Part shown: positions 57,563 to 64,000 of the stretch, piece after piece
Numbering within the stretch: position 1 is the first letter of the stretch
Layout: each line of letters opens with the position of its first letter
Assembly (NCBI RefSeq): GCF_000151665.1
Contig: NW_013171860.1
Location: forward strand, 365,939-429,938
Source: Blastocystis hominis
Lineage: Eukaryota; Sar; Bigyra; Opalinata; Blastocystidae
Reading direction: 5' to 3'
Length of the DNA: 64,000 nucleotides
The notes under the pieces: generated by a model
The model's input: the letters and a program-made list of their open reading frames with translations, nothing else
What the model was told of the DNA's origin: nothing
The model's database searches: none
Translations under genes and position numbers: made by a program

Positions 57563-57658
57563 GAACACTTGTTTCGACACACTTGAAATCTATCTATCTA
57601 TCTTTTAAGAAAATATCCGCGGAAATACAAATCCAAAATACATTCTTTGCAAACGTAA

Positions 57659-58078
57659 ATGGCCGATAAAAGCGTTGCCGATATTACAGACGAGGAACTG
57701 AAGTGTGCGAGAATATGTATATCCAAAAGGGCGCAATGAAGTGTAGACTACATCACGGGCTTTTTCTTCCTTCCCTTTGTTTGGCTCCTCATTCTACTAA
57801 ATTGGTGGCACTGCTGGAAGGTTAACACAGCGAAGGGAAAAGTGATGCATCGTTGTAAGTACAAATCTGAGTGAATAATCCTGTTGCTAGGAGTTTTTCT
57901 ATTGTGATGTACATGATTCTCATTCCTTGTTGTAGATTTAAAGACAGCATTAATCGGCTGCATTATTTGGGCTGTCATCTTTGTTACTTGGGTCATTGTC
58001 TATCAATCCATGTGGAGGAGCGTCCCATTCTTCACCTCTATTCAACTCACCTCTTCGGAAGGAGTAGCCTGGGAATAA
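57659..58078 (+). CDS. PSENEN: PEN-2, gamma-secretase subunit
   Basis: Exon 1 opens MADKSVADITDEELKCARI; a 30-nt intron leads to YYITGFFFLPFVWLLILLN, matching the PEN-2 signature (human: YYLGGFAFLPFLWLVNIFW). After two introns separated by a tiny exon comes YYLKTALIGCIIWAVIFVTW, then VIVYQSMWRSVPFFTSI, again as in PEN-2. About 105 residues with the usual hairpin plus helix. PEN-2 activates presenilin in the ER and Golgi. The very small middle exon and its acceptor were chosen because they keep frame and similarity. TAA lies at 58076-58078, with TGTTTGTT near 58132. CCGCGG lies about 40 bases before the ATG. Confidence 0.88.
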
Positions 58079-58164
58079 ACAATGAATCCATGAATGAAAT
58101 CCGTTGTACTCTATAATCAACATCTTGCTTCCTTGTTTGTTTGGAAAAACAGTTGTTTTCAGGC

Positions 58165-58602
58165 ATGATCTTCAGTTGTCTCTTGTTGAACAGAAATGGA
58201 AAACGCATTTTCTACAAGGACTACAACCGTTCCTACAACGCTTTTGAGAAGAATCCCGAGGAAGAAACAAAACTGATCTGCGGATTTATCCTCTCGATGA
58301 ACGACACAATTAAAAAGTTTTCGCCTGATAAGTAGGGACAACGGAGCTAGAGTAACCAAACAGAGAGAACGAAAGCGGCATGCGCAAATTTCAGACATCT
58401 TCCTATATATTTCACTATTTAGAATCGGCTAGCGGTGTAAAGATCATAGTGACAAGTGATCTCAGTGTACAGGACTTGCAAGAGCAGCTTTGGGATATTT
58501 ATGCACTCTACTCCAAAGCGGTCGTACAAAATCCAAATTGGCAAGTCGATGATTGTATCGAGATCCCAGCGTTTGCAAGTGGTGTGGATTCTATTTTATT
58601 GT
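58165..58602 (+). CDS. TRAPPC1: TRAPPC1 (Bet5), TRAPP complex subunit
   Basis: Exon 1 gives MIFSCLLLNRNGKRIFYKDY and KLICGFILSMNDTIKKFSPD (human: KLMYGMLFSIRSFVSKMSP). A 32-nt intron joins GMRKFQTSSYIFHYLESASG and VKIIVTSDLSVQDLQEQLW, then QNPNWQVDDCIEIPAF. This is a full longin-like TRAPPC1 with the usual length. The subunit is part of the core that activates Ypt1/Rab1 in ER-Golgi traffic. After VDSILL the frame gives T (58602), GCGT and TGTTTGTT; the stop would be made by polyadenylation, at the point where the family normally ends. The ATG lies only about 30 bases past the polyadenylation element of PEN-2. Confidence 0.92.
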
Positions 58603-58606
58603 GCGT

Positions 58607-58614
58607 TGTTTGTT
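58607..58614 (+). promoter_or_regulatory. TGTTTGTT polyadenylation element of TRAPPC1
   Basis: Begins four bases (GCGT) after T at 58602. The downstream frame would otherwise add unrelated residues (CVVCLASNSRYFK). Confidence 0.85.
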
Positions 58615-58679
58615 TGGCCAGCAACTCGAGGTATTTCAAATAACCCTTCTTCCATTGTTCATACAAACAAATGATTCCC

Positions 58680-59037
58680 TTATTCCTCTTTCTTAGACTT
58701 GGCAAATTCCAATGGCTCTTTGTTGTAAAAAGGCCAATCAGGAATACACACCTAAAAATGACTCATTCCTTTCAGTATTGTACAATTGCAGCAACAATAC
58801 CTCCTGCGCTCACTACCAGGAACGTTACATAGAAACTGTCCAAGATCATACCCATTATAGCCCCCAATACCTATTTTTCATCTCGTATTTGAATCGCATA
58901 CAGAAAAAAAGCCGATAATTGCATAACAAAGAAAGAGGCACAACCGCTGGCCTTTAAAGTCCTATCGATTACCCAATATTCTATAACATTACCATTTTAC
59001 TTCAAAAAAAGATTATAGATGGTCGATTCTTTGACAT
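58680..59037 (-). CDS. SPCS1: SPCS1 (SPC12), signal peptidase complex subunit
   Basis: The exons on this strand read DFKGQRLCLFLCYAIIGFFS, then after a 31-nt intron VLGAIMGMILDSFYVTFLVV and SAGGIVAAI, then after a 32-nt intron VCIPDWPFYNKEPLEFAKSK. This follows SPC12: a DYKGQ-type start, two membrane helices and the PPWPxYxxxPLKW tail. SPCS1 stabilises the ER signal peptidase and helps it reject membrane anchors. The visible coding part starts at 58961; an upstream exon opening MSKNRPS near 59037 may supply the start, but the phase did not fit. TAA at 58680; a TTGTTTGTA element follows. It is convergent with TRAPPC1. Confidence 0.82.
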
Positions 59038-59092
59038 CTGTAAGAATTCCAGAAATTGAACCTTATTTCATTATTCTGTAAAGATAGAGAAT

Positions 59093-60580
59093 ATGCCGCA
59101 AAATAAGAAGCGGGACGATGCAATGAGTCAGATATCTGTACTATTTGCTGAATCAGAGAGATACTTGTATAGAGTTTAAAATCGGCTCAGGAAGGAGTGT
59201 TGCAGAAGATCTATGAGTTGTATAAGCATCCATCCAAGAGTCAGAACTGTGGGAACCGCGGTATTATTGACATGGCGGCTGATGTAGGGTTAGCAAAGTT
59301 GCCGCCACGAAATAAAGCGACTGTCATGATTCTGGGAAATCATTCTTCCGGCAAATCTTCGTTCATCAACTGTGGGTCGTTTTTTGTATGTTTTGATTAT
59401 GCAGGGTATCTGAAGGAGAATGTTCTGCCTACTGGAGCTGCTGTGGAGAGCCGTGGCTTCACTCTCGTTTCTCAGAGTGAAAAAGAAGCGCCTCCTTTGA
59501 AGGGAGAAGCAACTCTGCGATACTTCCCGCAACTCAAAGGGATTCAAAAGTTTGGAAAGGGATTGATCGAGAATCTCAGCACGATCGTTTCAATTTCGCA
59601 CGAACGCTGCTTCCCTGACGTGGACTTCATCGACACTCCTGGATTGGTGGATGGGAGCGTGGAGTATCCATTTGATGTAAACCGCGTCATCCTGTTTCTC
59701 GCTGATTTTGTGGATCTGATCTTCGTTTTTCTGGACCCTCACGAGCAAGCTCTGGGCTCTCGCACGATGGAAGTGGTCAAACTTCTCAACGAAAACCATT
59801 ACGACAAAATGTGTTACTACTTGACAAAAATCGACACTTTAAATTCCATCGCGGATCTTATGAAAGTAGCGAACCAAACAACGCAAGTATTGAGTTTTAA
59901 CTGCTTGCTTTTCCCATAGAACCTGGCTCTTCGTGTCAAAAACACGCACGGTTGGGAGCTTCCGACGATTTACCTCACATCCGACGATAAACTCGAAGAA
60001 GACAACGAATTCCGCGAGGTCAACATGATCTCAAAGATTTGCGATCGCATCGACTTGGTGAAAATAGCCCCGATTTCTGACAGATAGGTGGTGAAGCAAA
60101 AGATTCAGGACAATTTGTTGGTGTTGGAGAAGGATTGCAATGCCATTCTAGCGAAAACCGAATCGGAGCTGCATCGAAGCATTCGATCCAATGCGCGAAT
60201 GACTCGCCTGCGTCATTACCGCAATTGGAACATTGTTTTTTGGGTGTTGGGGCTGCTTTGCATGGGTTTGTATGTGGCAATGCAGTTCGTGGATGAGGGC
60301 AAAACGATCCAGGAAGAAACGAATTCGGTGTGGAGGACGCTTCATTGGATGAAGACGCAGAGCAGGGGATTGTTGCCTGCGTTTTCGGTGTTGTCGACGG
60401 TGAAATGGGTGGCGAGTTTGTGCGGGATTCATGGCGGAATGCTGCTGATTGTGCAGCTTCTGATGGGGTGCTGGAAAGTGCCGTCGAAGGAGAAATTGGG
60501 GCAGTTGCAGGCGAATCGGAAGGGGTTGAAAGCGATGATCGGTTATCGAGAAGAGCTGTATAATCAGTACATTAAGTTTT
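59093..60580 (+). CDS. EHD/dynamin-like large GTPase with membrane helices
   Basis: Exons join across 35-, 33-, 33- and 30-nt introns. After MPQNKKRDDAMSQIS and helices come G1 MILGNHSSGKSSFINW, a switch region TGAAVESRGFTLVS, G3 VDFIDTPGLVDGS, LIFVFLDPHEQALGSRTMEV, and G4 YYLTKIDTLN. The C-terminal part has helices and two membrane segments (NIVFWVLGLLCMGLYVAM and a second near IHGGMLLIVQLLMG). The G-domain layout is that of EHD and related membrane-remodelling GTPases, but the two membrane helices and lack of an EH domain set it apart. It ends QYIKF, then T (60580), GGAT and TGTTTGTT, a polyadenylation-made stop. Confidence 0.82.
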
Positions 60581-60584
60581 GGAT

Positions 60585-60592
60585 TGTTTGTT
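60585..60592 (+). promoter_or_regulatory. TGTTTGTT polyadenylation element of the GTPase gene
   Basis: Four bases (GGAT) past T at 60580. Reading on would add only WIVC before TAG. Confidence 0.85.
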
Positions 60593-60699
60593 AGTAATAG
60601 GGTTAAGATTGATTGGTGTTGGTAGGTAGGTTAATTGGTTGATTCGTTTTCCCCTTGCTCACATGGTTACAATGTACATTGACTCGATTGCTCCTCGTT

Positions 60700-61462
60700 T
60701 CATACACTCAAACAACAAAAGATTGATTCACTAGCGAGATCCGCTCCGAAATCTCCTGCACTACGCTTCACACACACTCGCAAAACTTTACAAAGCTCCT
60801 CGTTCACGAATCCTTCACTGCTACTCGCTGGCCAAGCGAGCGAAGCGGAGAGAGGATCAGTCAATTCGCCTGTCGTGTACTGAGTGAAGATTTCACGCTT
60901 CCGAAGATACTCTCCGTAGAGCATTTTATTGATTTGAGAAATCCATTGAACACATTCCGACACAGAAATCGAGATTCCAGAGCCCTGAATAGCGATACTA
61001 CCTACTGGAATGGTCTACAAACGGGAAATAAAAATCTGAAATCCTACAGGAAAGTTATTAAACGCCTCTGTTTCCAACTTCAGAATCTCGTTTATCACTA
61101 AAGCATGCATAGAGCTTCTACAAATCAATAGGACACACCACAAAAACAATTGCTGAGATATAATCCGCCAATTGTTCTCAATATCCATGGAAAGCTTCTG
61201 GGCAAGCACATGCGTGGCGCCTTTCCAAGAAACGAGTACTCCCACAGCATATCTCGATCCAGCTTCGTCCAAATCATTTTCTCCCTGACGAACGGCCGAT
61301 AAACGACGACTCAGTCCACAAAGAGAGTTGAAAGCATCACACAGCACTTGCTCGTATTCTCTCCACGCCTCTACCTAAATATAGGAATCAAAACAACAGA
61401 GAACGTACCTTTTTCAACACTCGCACAAGCAACTTGTATGCTTGGTCATTTTTCTTGTTCAT
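60700..61462 (-). CDS. AIRIM (C1orf109)-like protein
   Basis: Exons join across 34-, 30- and 33-nt introns: MNKKNDQAYKLLVRVLKK, EAWREYEQVLCDAFNSLCGL, ATHVLAQKLSMDIENNW, MHALVINEILKLETEAF, and SVSECVQWISQINKMLYGEY followed by LRKREIF. The order and the closing W-(I/L)-x-x-I-x-x-x-Y-x-x-x-Y-L-R-K pattern recall human C1orf109/AIRIM, a partner of the SPATA5-SPATA5L1 AAA ATPases in 60S ribosome maturation. Similarity is modest and judged by eye. It is divergent from the RRP46 gene, with about 70 bases between the starts. Confidence 0.5.
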
Positions 61463-61531
61463 ACCCACAAAATGACCGACTTGATATGAAAGGCCAACGC
61501 ACTGACAATTTTTTTGATTCCCATTCTGAGT

Positions 61532-62305
61532 ATGGAGGTAGAATTGGATGTTGAGGCATTGAGAGCCAATCTTCGAACAGACGGAAGACAAAAGAATGCC
61601 ATGAGGGAACTTCGCATGGAGAAAGGTTCTACCTATCGTGCCGATGGCTCGAGCACTGTCTCCCATGGTAGGTTGAAAGTGCATATAGATAATAGGCAGG
61701 AAACACGACAGTGGTAACATCAGTGTATGGACCCAAGATGAGTAGCTCCAGGCCAGCAAATAGTAGCAACAAGGCAAATATCACAGTGAATATAGGCTAT
61801 ACAAACGAGAAAAACAGTAGGAGAACGATTGGCGTGTAAGTGTAGGTATGAATTACACACACCTGGAGTACACTGTCCAAAAGTTGCTGGAAAACGTGAT
61901 TCAGTGTTCTCTCTTTCCCAAGACAGATATTTGTATTTACTGCCAAGTAATTTGTGATGACGGATCTCTCCTGTCCACAATCCTGAATTCTGTCATGTTA
62001 GCGCTTGCCGATAGCGAGATTCCGCTCACAACCAAATACGCGTCCGTTAGTTTGTTATTGTCCGCAAAAGGTGAAGTTCTGCCTGATCCTTGCAAGGAAG
62101 AGGAGGAAGGAGTTGATGATGATGTCTGTTGTTTGACTTGTAGAATCTGGGAAATGCGACGATTGCCTATAGTGAAGAAGGAGAAGTGATGACGTTGGAA
62201 ACCTTCGGAATCCTGTCTGATGAAACGTTGAATTCGATGTTGTCGCTGGGTCGTGATTTGTCAAAGCGTATTTTTTATCTGTTCGATCACGAACTTTTGG
62301 CATAA
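61532..62305 (+). CDS. EXOSC5: RRP46-like exosome subunit (RNase PH fold)
   Basis: Exon 1 reads LRTDGRQKNAMRELRMEKGS and ADGSSTVSHG; a 32-nt intron gives NTTVVTSVYGPKMSSSRPA and ANITVNIGY; a 29-nt intron gives LEYTVQKLLENVIQC and CQVICDDGSLLSTILNSVML with ALADSEIPL; a final 32-nt intron gives ATIAYSEEGEVMTLETFGIL. This is the order of the RNase PH fold, closest to RRP46/EXOSC5 (short N-terminus, SHGNTTV, DxGSL, DSEIPL). It is one of the six ring subunits of the RNA exosome, normally without catalysis. An encoded TAA lies at 62303-62305, followed by TGTTTGTT at 62312-62319. Confidence 0.88.
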
Positions 62306-62311
62306 TTTGGT

Positions 62312-62319
62312 TGTTTGTT
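62312..62319 (+). promoter_or_regulatory. TGTTTGTT polyadenylation element of the RRP46 gene
   Basis: Exact element just past an encoded TAA, 26 bases before the next ATG at 62346. Confidence 0.75.
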
Positions 62320-62345
62320 TGTTGACACACGGCTGTTGGACGGCG

Positions 62346-62654
62346 ATGGTGAATCGGCAACTGATTTATGGACTCATTGCGGCTGGAGTTGCTGCGGCAT
62401 GCTACCGCATGTACAATTTAGATCAGTACAAGAGATACAGTGCTGAGAAACTGAAGAAGGAGAGAGAAGCCAAGGAGAAGGCTGACTACTATGAATTCAT
62501 AAAGGAACGACGTCATCGCAGGTGATGACTAGTAAAAACCCTGAATTCTAGATTAAATACGCTGCAGAATATTGTTGCATGTGGAATTTGCTTCTTAGCC
62601 GGCTATTTGTTTGGCGAAGGAAAGCGTACACTGGAAGATGCATCGAGTGCATAA
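62346..62654 (+). CDS. Small two-pass membrane protein
   Basis: Two exons across a 30-nt intron give about 92 residues. Helix 1 lies in LIYGLIAAGVAAACY, followed by a charged helix RYSAEKLKKEREAKEKADYY and RRHRR. Exon 2 gives LNTLQNIVACGICFLAGYLF and the tail GEGKRTLEDASSA. Layout and size suit a mitochondrion-related organelle or ER membrane protein, but no family is recognised. Joining the exons extends the product from 59 to 92 residues. A TGTTTTCT variant lies about 60 bases past the stop. Confidence 0.55.
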
Positions 62655-62845
62655 CGATGCGATACATATGCAGAGACATCGGGTTTCTGTGAATGCTTGT
62701 GAAGTTTCTGTGTTTTCTCAAAATAACTCTTCTCAAACCATGATCCTTGACTATTTCTTCTATACACATGCTGTAAACTCCTGTTTTCGACGAAGATTGG
62801 AGGAACAGATTATCTCTACCTTCTGTACGAATTTCGATATATTCC

Positions 62846-64000
62846 TTGATAATAGATGTATCAGAGAAGAGTGAATGTCAGAAGCTAAAAGACTATGTGT
62901 GTAATATCCGAAAGAACAACGGTGTTCCTCTGGATCCTTACTTGCATAAGATCGTCCTTGTGGGAGACACAGAGGCCATTAGCGCTTGTCTGTATAATGT
63001 TTTTGACATTAGTGACAAAGTTGAGATTGTGTTGAGGATCATCAACAGTGACTCGTGTAAAATAGGTAGTACTATTCCCATTAACATTATCAGTGAATCT
63101 CTTCACGATATAATGTTTTCTGTCAATTCGATTCGAACGTTTCCTTCCCTGCATTGTCAGCAACTTCGCGAGTTGACTTTCGGAGCCCATTGCTGCGATC
63201 ACAGTCCTTATCTGTTTCTATCGTGCTTGGAAGTTCCCCATTTGCGCAAACTAGTATTTGAGTCGGCTTCGTTTTCTGGAACCACTTCCTGTATCATTCG
63301 AAATTTGCCTTTTCTGCAATCGATCACCGTGAATGAAAGCGCGTTCTCACCTCTTTTATTCCAGAGCTACATTCGTATCCATCTCTCCCTTCTCCTTTTA
63401 TCCTTCTAGAGCTGACGGATGTAGAAAAGGACGCTTTTATTGCTTGCCACTCGGGACAGCTCATTTTAGACAACCTCCCTTCGCTCTCCACGCTGTTCCT
63501 CACCGACGGGTGTTTTCTCGCCTATCACTTTGTCCACTTAACCAATCTTCCCCTCCTAACCTCCTTCACCACGGAGAATAGTTGCTTTGCTGGCGTGCAG
63601 ACGCTCCAGCTGAATAGCGAGGCCTTGCGAACGGTCAGTTTGGGTCCTGGAAGTTTCCGATTCACCAAACAATTGGAGATTAAAGCAGCCATGCTGACAT
63701 CCTTTGTGGTGGGTCGCTTCTGTTTCCATGAAGCGGAAGCAGCGCGTTGGAACGACTTGTCTCACTTGCAGAACATTGAAATAGGGTACAAAGCGTTCGA
63801 AAAATCGAGGCTTGCAGAGATTAGGAGTGATTTCCGTTTCGATAAATTGAATTGTAGACTGCGACGCGCTGAAAAGCGTGCAAATCGACAAGTGCTGCTT
63901 TGTCAACGCGCAGTCGTTCGAGTTGGACAATCTGAAGGAGTTGCTGTTTCTTCAAGTGCTGAGTTATTCGTTTATGAACACGAAAAGACTCAGCCTGAAG
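62846..64000 (+). CDS. LRR-family gene, partial at right edge (LRR gene 4)
   Basis: The first open stretch contains LRELTFGAHCCDHSPYLFLS, VPHLRKLVFESASFSGTTS and LPFLQSITVNESAFSPLLF, a BspA-type LRR with the CC entry motif of the family. A 35-nt intron leads to LTDVEKDAFIACHSGQLILD, LPSLSTLFLTDGCF, LPLLTSFTTENSCF and HLQNIEIGYKAFEKSRLAEI; a 31-nt phase-1 intron leads to NCDALKSVQIDKCCFVNAQS, running off the window. The start is not settled: the frame opens without ATG at 62846, so an upstream exon is likely. It is on the opposite strand to the other LRR genes and has a more mixed base composition. Confidence 0.65.

Overview
The window looks like nuclear DNA of a Blastocystis-type opalinate stramenopile. 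Three things read from the sequence point there. First, gene after gene is split by GT-AG introns of about 28-37 nt, most often 30-32. Second, TGTTTGTT follows many coding ends on both strands. Third, at least four genes have no encoded stop where homology ends; they end in T, then four bases, then TGTTTGTT, so poly(A) addition would complete TAA. Very short introns and polyadenylation-made stops are established for Blastocystis; assignment of this DNA to that group is inference.

Layout. 1-9.66 kb: a Polinton-like virus fossil (capsid protein, packaging ATPase, KilA-N protein, two ORFs with an NPxTGR-type motif, broken protein-primed DNA polymerase), cut by the left edge. 9.66-15.8 kb: an AT-rich, microsatellite-filled stretch without a convincing gene. 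15.8-25 kb: a large MORN/membrane/LRR gene, an unknown gene and a damaged MORN paralogue in AT-rich DNA. 25.5-44.9 kb: ordinary compact genes, namely NOMO, a TKL-type kinase, a tetraspanin-like protein, unknown genes, a very charged single-helix protein, an SPX protein, a tandem cathepsin Z-like protein, a histone-fold protein and MAF1, then a short LRR gene. 44.9-52 kb: a VPS4-like AAA ATPase and a 4.9-kb MORN-LRR gene built of repeated exon blocks. 52-64 kb: a dense run with a TMEM62-like phosphoesterase, NAC beta, glutathione synthetase, PEN-2, TRAPPC1, SPCS1, an EHD/dynamin-like GTPase, an AIRIM-like protein, RRP46 and the start of another LRR gene.

Functional themes. Many host genes act in the ER and secretory pathway: NOMO (multipass translocon), SPCS1 (signal peptidase), PEN-2 (gamma-secretase), TRAPPC1 (ER-Golgi tethering), VPS4 (ESCRT). 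The most unusual content is the MORN-LRR family. Its LRR exons are almost all phase 1 to phase 1, and each begins at the same (D/N)-(L/I)-P-x-L motif, so modules can be duplicated, lost or skipped without frame change. Exon joins below were made by eye from splice signals and protein similarity; no searches were run.
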